Of a stretch of DNA of 64,000 nucleotides, positions 55,811 through 64,000 are shown piece after piece; position 1 is the stretch's first letter, and each line of letters starts with the position of its first letter. This stretch comes from Flavobacteriales bacterium (GTDB taxonomy: Bacteria > Bacteroidota > Bacteroidia > Flavobacteriales_D > UBA2798). A program made the position numbers and the translations under genes. The notes under the pieces are model-generated. The model saw nothing but the letters and a program-made list of their open reading frames with translations, was not told the origin of the DNA and did not search any database. The DNA lies in assembly GCA_019694795.1 (NCBI GenBank), contig JAIBBF010000001.1, positions 66,370 to 130,369 on the forward strand, in the 5' to 3' direction.

Positions 55811-57264
55811 AATTTCAAATTTGAAAAATGAATCATATCCATTTCATACCTAAGGACCTTTATTTCATTTAATTCATCATTAAATTCCTTAAATGCATTT
55901 TTTAAAAAAGCTTTTTGCGAAGCAACATTTTCTAATTTTACCCAGCCCTGAACTTTTTCGATTTCCGGGTGGTGAAAGATGATATATTCGATGGCTTTCT
56001 TCATCAACACGAAGGACAATCCTTTACCTCTGAATTTCTTATCCAAAGAATAATTAACGGTTGCCGTATTTCCTTCTATCGAAAATCTAACTTGTCCAAC
56101 GGATTCATTTTCCCGCTTCAACTTCAACAACAATTGCGACTCATCCCCCATCTTTTCAGCAAACCATTTTTGGTGTTCCTCGAATGGAATGGGATTAGAA
56201 TTAAATGATTGACTTCTCGTATCCGGATCATTGGCCCATTCAAAATAAAGTTCCAAATCGGAGAAGTCGGCCTCCTGGATATAATACTCCGTTTCCTCAG
56301 CAATGGAATGAAACAAATCAGGATAGGAATAATCCACCATTTCTTTTCTCCATGATTCTAAAACGGAACGATTCGTTTCATTTTTTCCTTTTAACCAATC
56401 AGTAAACGGAACGGCAACTTTCGATTCATGGAGGTAATCAAATAAATTTAACTGATTCGCTGCAGTTCGTATGATGACTAATTGATCATTGCAACATAAA
56501 AATTCATAAGCGATGGTGCTCGATGAACAAAATCCAATTTTTGCTCTGCGCATTAAATGAACCATTTCATCTGCCTTCAGACTATGGTGAATTTTCACAT
56601 TGCCCATCATACCATAATCTTCGAAAAACTGTTCATAATGCACAAAGGCAGATCCTAAAACAACATGAATCGGATCTTCCGGGTAATGTTGTAAAACATC
56701 ACGCATCAGAATAGAAATACGGTTTTCAGGATCAGCACCACCGAGACAAACAAATACAGATTTTCCTGAAACCTGATTTCCGGTTTTTGCAGCCTCAACA
56801 AATGGTTTTCGTAATAAAGATTGCTTAAACCCGAATAAAAACCGGGTATAAAAAGGAGATTGATAGGCATTTCTTAATCGTTCTCCATCTGCAATATTAA
56901 TAACCAAATCGGCCATTACCGGATAAGGATGATAATCATCCATAGTCACCAGAAACACACCTGCTTTTTTTAAAATTCGCTGGTACTCGGTATCGAAAGG
57001 ATAGCCATCCAGCACTAAAATATCATTACGTGATAACTTAGATCCAAGTTCCTTCGCTTCAAGATGCAAGGAAGCGGAAGTGAGAAAGTGAATTTCCTGA
57101 AAAAAATCTCCGATTGTTTTTTTTATCAAATCCGGATCGGAACAGGTAAATAAAACGCAATGAAAATCCGATTTCAGTTTTTCAGCCAATGCGGCGAGTC
57201 GAAATAAATGTCCCAATCCGATTTTTGGATCCCCATCCGCTCTGAAACAAATTCTCTTCTTCAC
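55807..57264 (-). CDS. pseG-pseH: Fused PseG UDP-sugar hydrolase and PseH-like N-acetyltransferase
   Basis: Two enzymes of the same pathway on one 485 aa chain. Residues 1 to about 325 form the GT-B-fold PseG, which cleaves UDP from UDP-2,4-diacetamido-trideoxy-altrose: RADGDPKIGLGHLFR with H19 in the position of the catalytic histidine, plus SVFVCLGGADPEN and CSSSTIAYEF. Residues about 332-478 form a GNAT domain (YFEWANDPDTRSQSF, EEHQKWF, acetyl-CoA loop RGKGLSFVLMKKAIEYI) that should perform the PseH N-acetylation. No separate pseH is present, supporting this reading. It overlaps pseF and pseI by 4 bases each. Confidence 0.9.
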   Translation of the reverse strand: MKKRICFRADGDPKIGLGHLFRLAALAEKLKSDFHCVLFTCSDPDLIKKTIGDFFQEIHFLTSASLHLEAKELGSKLSRNDILVLDGYPFDTEYQRILKKAGVFLVTMDDYHPYPVMADLVINIADGERLRNAYQSPFYTRFLFGFKQSLLRKPFVEAAKTGNQVSGKSVFVCLGGADPENRISILMRDVLQHYPEDPIHVVLGSAFVHYEQFFEDYGMMGNVKIHHSLKADEMVHLMRRAKIGFCSSSTIAYEFLCCNDQLVIIRTAANQLNLFDYLHESKVAVPFTDWLKGKNETNRSVLESWRKEMVDYSYPDLFHSIAEETEYYIQEADFSDLELYFEWANDPDTRSQSFNSNPIPFEEHQKWFAEKMGDESQLLLKLKRENESVGQVRFSIEGNTATVNYSLDKKFRGKGLSFVLMKKAIEYIIFHHPEIEKVQGWVKLENVASQKAFLKNAFKEFNDELNEIKVLRYEMDMIHFSNLKL

Positions 57265-57947
57265 CCTTTCAACATTTTAAACTTCAGCTCAGCCATTTTC
57301 CAATCGCTTTCTTCATCGATATCCTGCACCTCCAATTCCGATAATTCTACAATGCCGGTGTTGTTGGTCCAGATTTTTTTTGAGGCTAATAACAAGTCGG
57401 GACGAAACCAATAAAATTGTCCGGCATCGTGATACACCGGTGCTAAATCCTGACTCCTGCTATTGAGGTGTTCGGGAAACATCAATTGCATTTTATCGTT
57501 GTTGAGCACAAAAGAACGTTGAACGGGAAAAGAATATTTAACAGCTGCAAAGACGGAGTCGAAATTTGAATCCTGAAGTTTTTTTAATCCCTCCTGCAAT
57601 CGGTTTACCGATAACAATGGATTTGTAGCATAAACACAGCAGGCAAGATCAAAACGAATTCCTTGTTGCTGATACGCTTCTATCACTTCTACCAAAACAT
57701 CTACTGTTCCAGCTGTATCGGAGCTGTTTTCTGCACTTCGAAAAAAAGGAACACTGGCACCAAGTGAACGCGCAATATCAGCTGTAACTTCATCGTCGGT
57801 GGAAACCATCACCTCATCGAACAATCCCGATTCAATGCAAGATTGAATGGCAAAACTGATCATGGGTCGACCTAAAAAATCGCGCACATTTTTTTTTGGA
57901 ATCCGTTTACTTCCTCCGCGTGCAGGTATAATGGCGATTTTTTTCAT
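57261..57947 (-). CDS. pseF: Pseudaminic acid cytidylyltransferase PseF
   Basis: A 228 aa CMP-sugar synthetase that activates pseudaminic acid with CTP. The signature IIPARGGSKRIPKKNVRDFLGRPMI at the N-terminus, EVMVSTDDEVTADIARSLGA and LACCVYATNPLLS match the PseF group. The product CMP-Pse is the donor for the transferase. Its 3' end overlaps the fused gene and its start follows pseC by 3 bases. Confidence 0.93.
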   Translation of the reverse strand: MKKIAIIPARGGSKRIPKKNVRDFLGRPMISFAIQSCIESGLFDEVMVSTDDEVTADIARSLGASVPFFRSAENSSDTAGTVDVLVEVIEAYQQQGIRFDLACCVYATNPLLSVNRLQEGLKKLQDSNFDSVFAAVKYSFPVQRSFVLNNDKMQLMFPEHLNSRSQDLAPVYHDAGQFYWFRPDLLLASKKIWTNNTGIVELSELEVQDIDEESDWKMAELKFKMLKG

Positions 57948-57950
57948 GCA

Positions 57951-59108
57951 TTATTTTTGAAAAAATTCTTTCATTTTTCCAATCACGTAAGCTTGTTCTT
58001 CATCTGTTAAAGAAGGAAACATAGGCAAGCTCAGGCATTGCTCATAATACGATTCCGCAAACGGAAACTCACCCGGTTTATGTCCGATTTCCCTATAATA
58101 AGGCATCAGATGAACAGGAATGTAATGGACCTGACAAAGAATCTGATTCTCCTTTAGAAAATCATACAACTCTTTTCGCTTTTTAGTCCGAATGATATAT
58201 AAGTGATATGCGTGTCGAAAATGTTTATCGTGTTTCGGTAGTTTAATGGGCAATCCATCCAATTCGCGATCATAACGCGCTGCAATTTCAATACGGCGTT
58301 TCATTCCTTCATCTGCTCGCTTTAATTGCGAAGTACCCAAAGCAGCAAGTATATCAGGCATGCGGTAATTGTAACCCAATTCCTGCATTTCATAATACCA
58401 TCCACCGTGATTTTCCTTCATTAATTCCGGATCACGTGTAATACCGTGCGTTCGGAGCTGCAATAATTTACGATACAATTTTTCGTCGTTGGTGGTAATC
58501 ATTCCTCCTTCACCGGTGGCAATATGTTTCACCGGGTGAAAAGAAAAAACACTCATATCCGCAAAATTTCCGTTACCACATTTCTGTATTTTTTTGGTGG
58601 CATCGGTAAACCATGCACCGGGGGCGTGACAAGCATCTTCGATGATCCATAAACCGTGTTCATCCGCAATCTTGCGAAAATGATCCAGGTTGCAGGGATT
58701 ACCAGCAAGGTCAACCGGTATTATTCCATGAAAATAACCTTTCGGTTTGGAAGCAATCAAACGAATTACTTCAATGGGATCCAGTAAAAAAGTTTCCGGT
58801 TCCACATCCGCAAAAAAAACTTCGCCACCACAGTAACGAATGCAATTGGCAGAAGCAGCGAAGGTGATGGGTGTAGTGATAACACGTGTACCGGAATGTA
58901 CATTTAAAGCTAAAGCAGCAAGATGCAAAGCAGCTGTTCCATTCGTTACAGCTACTGCGTATTTCGCTTCTACATAATCAGCAAATGCTTGTTCAAATTC
59001 CGCTACAGCCGGACCCTGTGTTAAATAATCAGACTGAAGCACTTTGTTCACTGCTTCGATATCTTCGGGAGTAATATGCTGCCGTCCGTAAGGAATCGTT
59101 TTCATCAC
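57951..59108 (-). CDS. pseC: UDP-4-amino sugar aminotransferase PseC
   Basis: A PLP-dependent DegT/DnrJ/EryC1-type aminotransferase of 385 aa, giving the 4-amino group of the altrose intermediate. Blocks are IPYGRQHITPEDIEAVNKVLQSDYLTQGP, VAVTNGTAALHLAALAL, the aspartate of IIEDACHAPGA, and the PLP lysine in SFHPVKHIATGEGGMITT. It overlaps pseB by 4 bases. Confidence 0.93.
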   Translation of the reverse strand: MMKTIPYGRQHITPEDIEAVNKVLQSDYLTQGPAVAEFEQAFADYVEAKYAVAVTNGTAALHLAALALNVHSGTRVITTPITFAASANCIRYCGGEVFFADVEPETFLLDPIEVIRLIASKPKGYFHGIIPVDLAGNPCNLDHFRKIADEHGLWIIEDACHAPGAWFTDATKKIQKCGNGNFADMSVFSFHPVKHIATGEGGMITTNDEKLYRKLLQLRTHGITRDPELMKENHGGWYYEMQELGYNYRMPDILAALGTSQLKRADEGMKRRIEIAARYDRELDGLPIKLPKHDKHFRHAYHLYIIRTKKRKELYDFLKENQILCQVHYIPVHLMPYYREIGHKPGEFPFAESYYEQCLSLPMFPSLTDEEQAYVIGKMKEFFQK

Positions 59109-60145
59109 AAGGTGAAATTAGGATCTACAAATTTCCGAATGAGTTCACGGATTTGTTCTGCGCTTAACCAATCGGTATTCTCTCCGGAATTATATCCGAA
59201 ACCAGCAGGAACACGTTTCGCTTTTCCGCTGTTGATGATTTCTTCAGCCAAAACATTCCATCGGTCATTATTCGGATAAATCACAAAATGCGAATCGTAT
59301 TCGAGCGTATTCAACGCATCGGAAGGAGTAATCATGTCCTCATGAATTTTTTCTCCCGGACGAACACCTACCAATTCCGTTTTCACATTGGGTGCAATTG
59401 CTTTTGCTAATTCCATGATGTTGTAAGAAGGCAATTTCGGCACATACAATTCACCACCTTGTGCAGTGGCAATAGCATACATCACCAAATCGACGCCCTG
59501 CTCCAATGAAATATTAAAACGACTCATTTCACTGTGCGTGATGGGCAGCACACCCGAGTTGCGTCGCTCCATGAAAAAAGGAATAACGGAACCTCTGGAT
59601 CCCATTACATTCCCATAACGTACCACCGAAAAACGGATGTCGCGGTTTCCTTTGATGTTGTTAGCAGCAATAAATAATTTATCGGAACATAATTTGGTAG
59701 CACCGTACAAATTAATCGGAGCAGCAGCTTTATCGGTCGACAACGCAACTACATGTTTAACATGGTTAGCCATGGCTGCTTCAATCACATTCTCTGCGCC
59801 ATTTACATTGGTCTTGATGCACTCCGTTGGATTGTATTCGGCCGCAGGAACCTGCTTTAATGCAGCAGCGTGAATCACCACATCAATTCCTTCCATGGCC
59901 CGAATCATGCGTTCTTTATCGCGGACATCCCCAATAAAAAAACGAATGCCATCATATTTTGCTTTGGGAAAGAGCAGCGACATTTCGTACTGCTTCAATT
60001 CATCGCGCGAAAAAACAACAACACGTTTTACCTTCGGATAATCGCGAAAAATGGTTTCCACAAATTTCTTTCCGAACGAACCCGTTCCACCGGTAATTAA
60101 AACCGATTTCCCATTTAAATCAAGCTGGTGATTGTAAAATTTCAT
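59105..60145 (-). CDS. pseB: UDP-GlcNAc 4,6-dehydratase (inverting) PseB
   Basis: First pathway enzyme, converting UDP-GlcNAc to the 4-keto-altro intermediate. The longer frame begins at 60190, but the ATG at 60145 (MKFYNHQLDLNGKSVLITGG) puts a normal N-terminus before the NAD loop GGTGSFGKKF, so it is chosen (346 aa). Active-site residues lie in LSTDKAAAPINLYGATKL, with the PseB/FlaA1-type T-D-K triad. An 84-base gap separates it from the upstream gene. Confidence 0.94.
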   Translation of the reverse strand: MKFYNHQLDLNGKSVLITGGTGSFGKKFVETIFRDYPKVKRVVVFSRDELKQYEMSLLFPKAKYDGIRFFIGDVRDKERMIRAMEGIDVVIHAAALKQVPAAEYNPTECIKTNVNGAENVIEAAMANHVKHVVALSTDKAAAPINLYGATKLCSDKLFIAANNIKGNRDIRFSVVRYGNVMGSRGSVIPFFMERRNSGVLPITHSEMSRFNISLEQGVDLVMYAIATAQGGELYVPKLPSYNIMELAKAIAPNVKTELVGVRPGEKIHEDMITPSDALNTLEYDSHFVIYPNNDRWNVLAEEIINSGKAKRVPAGFGYNSGENTDWLSAEQIRELIRKFVDPNFTL

Positions 60146-60209
60146 ATACAGTAAATCAAATCCGGTATGGCGGACAATCAAAGGTAACAAAAAGAGGCAT
60201 CAGTACAAG

Positions 60210-60241
60210 GGAAAACAGCCTGTGAAAATCAGTGTTTTCCT
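60210..60241. repeat. Inverted repeat around the end of the candidate transferase gene
   Basis: GGAAAACA pairs with TGTTTTCC about 15 bases further on (positions certain to within one base). The arms flank the stop of the 297 aa gene and lie upstream of pseB. No T run follows on either strand, so it is not a standard terminator. It could fold in the mRNA between the two genes. Confidence 0.4.
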
Positions 60242-61122
60242 GAAAGAAACTGCTTTAATTCCGGGCTACCCATCCGCTCAAAGGCATCAATGAAGGAATC
60301 GGGACTGGCATTGATAATTCTCACGTTGCGATCTTCGGCATAGCGAAGAATAATGAAATACGATTCAAAGGTGTGTGCAAACTTCCAAAGCACCTCATGC
60401 AATTTACGCTGTCCTTTACCCAATTTTTTCATGGTTTCGGGTTTGCTGCTATTCGCATCGTAAAAATGCTTTTGGTTCACCAAAACGTTATTGTGATTAT
60501 CCACACTAATTTGTGGCAGCCAGCTATGATCTGCACCCAAAAGAATGATATCCGAATAGCCTTTTTGCATGGCCATCATAATGGAGGGCACCAGCACATT
60601 GTGCGGACGAGGCATTCCCAATTGCCGGTCGAACATCCACTGGCGGAAAAAAGGAAATCCTTCTGCAGGTAAAATATTATAGTACGTAATTTTTATGTTT
60701 GGATTTTTTGATAAAATGGAAATCCAGAACGGAAATTTTTTGGCTTCCCAGGCAATAAAAACCTCCAATGGCCAGGTGGTTTTTTCAGCGATTGCATTAA
60801 ATATTTTTAATCGGAAATCGATGTAAAAATCATCTACCCCATCGCGCCATAATTCCGGGGCGGAGGTAATAAAATAAGCGGGCTTTAAACGTTCATAGTC
60901 CTCTGTAGCCGGATAAAAATTGACACACATTAAATCCGCATTTGAAATGCTGTCGCCCAAACTTTCCACACTACTGTGAAGACTTGGTCCATTACCCAGA
61001 ACAATTAACCGGCGATTGTTTTGTTTGCGAATGACTTTTCGCCATTTGGAAATCAGCAACAGTCGCAAAAACGTTTCTGCGCTTTGTCGTAATTGCTCAA
61101 AAAATAACCTCAGCTTTTCCAT
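60229..61122 (-). CDS. GNGPSL/GADHSW protein: candidate pseudaminyltransferase (MptE/GT42-like)
   Basis: A 297 aa protein with a Rossmann-type motif G43-N-G-P-S-L48 (RLIVLGNGPSL), ADLMCVNFYPATEDYERLKPAYF, and a second motif G196-ADHSW201 after LVPSIMMAMQKGYSDIILL. The plan, a GNGPSL loop then a His-containing motif near residue 199, resembles GT42 sialyltransferases (Cst-type) and the MptE-like/DUF115 group that includes flagellar Maf glycosyltransferases. Placed just upstream of pseB in the same direction, it may attach pseudaminic acid from CMP-Pse. I state this as inference from motif and position; another function is possible. It touches the GT2 gene without a spacer. Confidence 0.65.
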   Translation of the reverse strand: MEKLRLFFEQLRQSAETFLRLLLISKWRKVIRKQNNRRLIVLGNGPSLHSSVESLGDSISNADLMCVNFYPATEDYERLKPAYFITSAPELWRDGVDDFYIDFRLKIFNAIAEKTTWPLEVFIAWEAKKFPFWISILSKNPNIKITYYNILPAEGFPFFRQWMFDRQLGMPRPHNVLVPSIMMAMQKGYSDIILLGADHSWLPQISVDNHNNVLVNQKHFYDANSSKPETMKKLGKGQRKLHEVLWKFAHTFESYFIILRYAEDRNVRIINASPDSFIDAFERMGSPELKQFLSGKH

Positions 61123-62040
61123 TTATTCCTTAGCGAAAAATAATCCCTGTGATACCCACCAGCGAAAGCGAATTAAAAATACTGCTTTTAGCGGTTGAAG
61201 CGTGAAGAAATAGCCCAAAAACAAAAACAATGTTGCGATCCATTTCAATTTTTCAGCCATTGCTTTAAAGAGAAATGCATGCCATCCCAATGATTTTGTT
61301 CGTACTCGTTCCGAAAATCCGATTCCTCTTGCCTGGCGGCGGATATAATCCACTTTCATGCGCGATTCGGGAATGATATGCTCCACCACCGTAGTTGGCA
61401 AATACCAGGGTTGAAATCCGGCTTCACGAATCCGGTTAAATAGATCTTTTTCTTCTCCCCCTTGAAGATTTTTCCCTTTTCTTCCCAGATTTACATCAAA
61501 GGCTCCTACTTTTTCCAATATGGATTTCCGCACGGCCATATTGGCTCCTATGGGATATTGACGCAATTGAAAAGGTTGGGCTTGTTCTCCTAAATCCATC
61601 GCTGCAACAAGCGGCATTAGAAAGTGCGACATCCACGCCGGTTTTCCTGCTTCAAAAACCGGAATGGTTTTTCCACCGCTGGCCACTATTTGTGGATGTG
61701 AATCATAAAAAGAAAGAATGGAAGAAACGAAATCAGGAGCCGCAAACGCATCATCATCCAGATACACCAGAATATCGCCTTTCGACTCCTTAAATCCTCT
61801 GTTACGGGCATAGGATAATCCCTGAGAAGTTTCAATGATGTATTGAACTTTTAAACCGGGAAATGCGGCGATTTTTTCTTGACAAATGACATCGGTTGAA
61901 TCGGTGGATTGATTATTGACCAAGACCAATTCATAACTGTTTTTATCTGCATTCTGATTTGCAACGTTATCGATGGCGCGACCAATATACTGTTCGCGAT
62001 TATAGGTACAAACGATCAACGAAACACGAATGCTGCTCAT
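61123..62040 (-). CDS. Glycosyltransferase family 2
   Basis: A GT2 protein of 305 aa with RVSLIVCTYNREQYIGRAIDNVANQ, NNQSTDSTD, GLSYARNRGFKESKGDILVYLDDDAFAAPDF (DDD metal site) and the GGEEKDLFNRIREAG catalytic block. A hydrophobic C-terminal stretch (about 270-295) may hold it to the membrane. It overlaps the YfhO gene by 1 base and abuts the candidate transferase. It probably builds the glycan that receives pseudaminic acid. Confidence 0.9.
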   Translation of the reverse strand: MSSIRVSLIVCTYNREQYIGRAIDNVANQNADKNSYELVLVNNQSTDSTDVICQEKIAAFPGLKVQYIIETSQGLSYARNRGFKESKGDILVYLDDDAFAAPDFVSSILSFYDSHPQIVASGGKTIPVFEAGKPAWMSHFLMPLVAAMDLGEQAQPFQLRQYPIGANMAVRKSILEKVGAFDVNLGRKGKNLQGGEEKDLFNRIREAGFQPWYLPTTVVEHIIPESRMKVDYIRRQARGIGFSERVRTKSLGWHAFLFKAMAEKLKWIATLFLFLGYFFTLQPLKAVFLIRFRWWVSQGLFFAKE

Positions 62041-64000
62041 TAAGCTGCTGTTTTACGCGAACGTCGGAATTCCATGTAACCAAATAATGCAACTGCAATC
62101 AATAACATCAGATTACCTGCAAGATTTATTTTCTTCATGGATTTAAAGTTATCCGGCTCAAAGGTGAATTCAATCACGTGATCGCCTTTAGGAACATCCA
62201 TTCCGCGAAGAATATAATTTACACGAACATAATCGGCAGGCTGACCATCAATGGTTGCTTTCCAGCCTTTGTCGTAATAAATCTCGGAGAAGACCACAAA
62301 TCCATCCTGCGAATTTTTGGTTTTATACACCAGGTGATTCGGCAAATACGATTCCAATTGAACCGATGCGTTGGAATCAAGCACCACATTACTGAATTTG
62401 ACTTTATCCTTAAACCGCACATCCGCGATCACCGAATCTTCAATCGCAAAATTGGTGATTTTAAATGCAACCGAATCCACCTGTTTCCCTTCGTGTACAA
62501 CCTGTAATGTTTCTGCCGGCACAACATTGGATACCGCCATCACTTCTTCATTGGCATCATTTACAAAACGCACATTCGAAGCAAACCAGGCTGGTCCTTT
62601 CGCTTTCGGATTGACTGCTGCGGGAATACCCGGATTTAAAACGATGTATTTTGTATTGAGCATATTGAGCAAATGCGTGCGCTCAAAAATTCCGGTGCTT
62701 GGCATAATGGTGGACAATTGCTCAACCGGTACATTGTTCTTCAGCATTTGATTCAGCAATCCATAACACATATTGTGTTCGCGGCGAATACCGAATTCAA
62801 TCAGTTCCTGATAGCGCTTTAATTTTGCACCGTGATAGCCGCCAACCGATTTATGGAAATAAGAAATGGCAGAAGAATTAAACGGATCTCCCACACCCAA
62901 TACACGGTAATTCGAATTGAAATTCAAAGCCGGAAATGCACCTTCAATCATTTGTGCTACCTGCAAATCTTTTCCTTTTTCAGCCTGCACCGATTGCATT
63001 TCAGTCTGAATTTTTTTCATCAGCTCAGGATTGTTGGTCACTTCCTGATTTAAAATAGAAATGTCACCATTGGAAGGCATATAAGGATACTCACCTGCCT
63101 TTTGCCAGGAAATGTATTCCGAACCTTGTTTTTCATCGTTCAGATAACGACGATCAAACGAATATAAATCGGCAGTAATAATTACACCTATACCAATTAA
63201 CATCACCGACTTCGGCAGATTATTGTAGATGTAAAAATAGATCAGGGCAAATCCTAACAAAATAATTCCAAGCGAACGAAATGCATCTCCACGGAATAAT
63301 TCCATACGGTAGGCCACCAGCTCCTCCTGTAAATCGCCTAATTGCATCGCCATAGGTGAGCCGAATAAGCGCATATCATTTTCACTCAGGAAGGAAATAA
63401 ATGAAGATGGAACAGCTACTACCAATAATAAAACACCGAAAACACTTCCGGCAGCAATGAGAAATTTCTTCTTTTCGCGCACAAACCGATCTTTATCTTC
63501 AATCAATTCCTTAATGAATAAAATAGCCATGAAAGGCATGGTCAGTTCAATCATCGTAATGATCATCGAAACCGATCTGAATTTATTGTAACCCGGGAAG
63601 TGGTCGATAAAGAATTCGGTGAAGCCCATAAAGTTTCTACCCCAACCAAGGAATAAGGCCAAAACAGAGGCAGCGAGAATGGCCCATTTTAGTTTATCCT
63701 TAACAAACACAAAACTGAGAACAAAAAGGAAAACCACTAATGCACCCATGTAGGTGGGACCACTGGTAAAGGGCTGATTTCCCCAATAAGAATTAATCGG
63801 AGCGCCTTGTTCGGCCAATGAGCGGATCAATCCTTTATTACCGCTACTGATCGCTTTCGTTTTTGCAAAAGCCTCTTCATTTCCTATGAAACCGGAAGAG
63901 GGACCATTTGCACTTGGGAAAACAAAAGACCAGGATTCGGCAATACCATAACTCCAATCGGTGATATACGCTTTATCCAATCCCTGATCGGCCTGTGAAA
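62040..64000 (-). CDS. YfhO-family membrane protein (5' truncated by window edge)
   Basis: The frame remains open to the edge of the window (the last readable residues before the TTG are SQADQGLDKAYITDWSYGI), so the gene starts outside. The part seen has repeated hydrophobic helices, a large soluble C-terminal region with beta-structure (LPNHLVYKTKNSQDGFVVFSE, YYDKGWKATIDGQPAD), and a final helix with a short RRSRK end. This matches the bacterial membrane protein family YfhO, whose Gram-positive members glycosylate teichoic acids. In Bacteroidota the role is not settled. It is first in the visible minus-strand run leading to the pse genes. Confidence 0.87.
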   Translation of the reverse strand, partial: SQADQGLDKAYITDWSYGIAESWSFVFPSANGPSSGFIGNEEAFAKTKAISSGNKGLIRSLAEQGAPINSYWGNQPFTSGPTYMGALVVFLFVLSFVFVKDKLKWAILAASVLALFLGWGRNFMGFTEFFIDHFPGYNKFRSVSMIITMIELTMPFMAILFIKELIEDKDRFVREKKKFLIAAGSVFGVLLLVVAVPSSFISFLSENDMRLFGSPMAMQLGDLQEELVAYRMELFRGDAFRSLGIILLGFALIYFYIYNNLPKSVMLIGIGVIITADLYSFDRRYLNDEKQGSEYISWQKAGEYPYMPSNGDISILNQEVTNNPELMKKIQTEMQSVQAEKGKDLQVAQMIEGAFPALNFNSNYRVLGVGDPFNSSAISYFHKSVGGYHGAKLKRYQELIEFGIRREHNMCYGLLNQMLKNNVPVEQLSTIMPSTGIFERTHLLNMLNTKYIVLNPGIPAAVNPKAKGPAWFASNVRFVNDANEEVMAVSNVVPAETLQVVHEGKQVDSVAFKITNFAIEDSVIADVRFKDKVKFSNVVLDSNASVQLESYLPNHLVYKTKNSQDGFVVFSEIYYDKGWKATIDGQPADYVRVNYILRGMDVPKGDHVIEFTFEPDNFKSMKKINLAGNLMLLIAVALFGYMEFRRSRKTAA

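Overview
The window looks like a piece of a chromosome from an AT-rich member of the Bacteroidota, probably the Flavobacteriales side. The evidence is two proteins with type IX secretion (T9SS) C-terminal sorting domains, GSCFA, DUF4783-like and YfhO families, an unattached PASTA protein, Bacteroidota-type promoters (TTTG...TAnnTTTG) and weak Shine-Dalgarno use. I saw no tRNA, rRNA, CRISPR array, insertion sequence or prophage gene. Coding density is very high: most neighbours overlap by 1-13 bases or lie a few bases apart, and six convergent pairs overlap at their 3' ends.

Layout. 1-2.5 kb: a truncated beta-propeller-like protein, a HxpB-like HAD phosphatase and a protein with two OmpA-like domains. 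2.5-9.8 kb (minus): a tight seven-gene operon running agmatinase-like hydrolase, serine hydrolase, FecCD-type ABC importer (binding protein, permease, ATPase), Rossmann epimerase, GSCFA protein. 9.9-14.8 kb: a small membrane protein, then a coupled trio of unrecognised lipoprotein, beta-barrel-like protein and T9SS repeat protein. 14.8-32.9 kb: mostly housekeeping genes (FkbM methyltransferase, exonuclease/GIY-YIG fusion, aspartate kinase, acetyltransferase, fructose-1,6-bisphosphatase, Mfd, LuxR-type regulator, RluD, T9SS protein, PASTA protein, D-Ala-D-Ala ligase, RdgB).

33.0-45.0 kb (plus): one uninterrupted 13-gene surface-polysaccharide operon. It encodes a sulfotransferase, a Wzm/Wzt ABC exporter whose ATPase has a C-terminal glycan-reading extension, three methyltransferase-like proteins, an epimerase and six glycosyltransferases. 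The combination suggests a polymer finished in the cytoplasm, possibly capped by methylation or sulfation, then exported. 45-52.3 kb: a multi-pass membrane protein, RlmH, a DUF4783-like protein, NadC, a YihY-type membrane protein and an M1 aminopeptidase carrying a C-terminal outer-membrane-barrel-like half.

52.3-64 kb: a second glycan locus. It holds a Wzx-like flippase, a phytanoyl-CoA dioxygenase-like protein and, on the minus strand, a full pseudaminic acid pathway (PseB, PseC, PseF, a PseG-PseH fusion, PseI). Directly upstream lie a GNGPSL/GADHSW protein that is the best candidate for the pseudaminyltransferase, a GT2 glycosyltransferase and a truncated YfhO protein. The most notable points are the PseG-PseH fusion with its candidate transferase, the sulfated/methylated ABC-exported glycan, the peptidase-barrel fusion and the 10.5-14.8 kb unknown trio.
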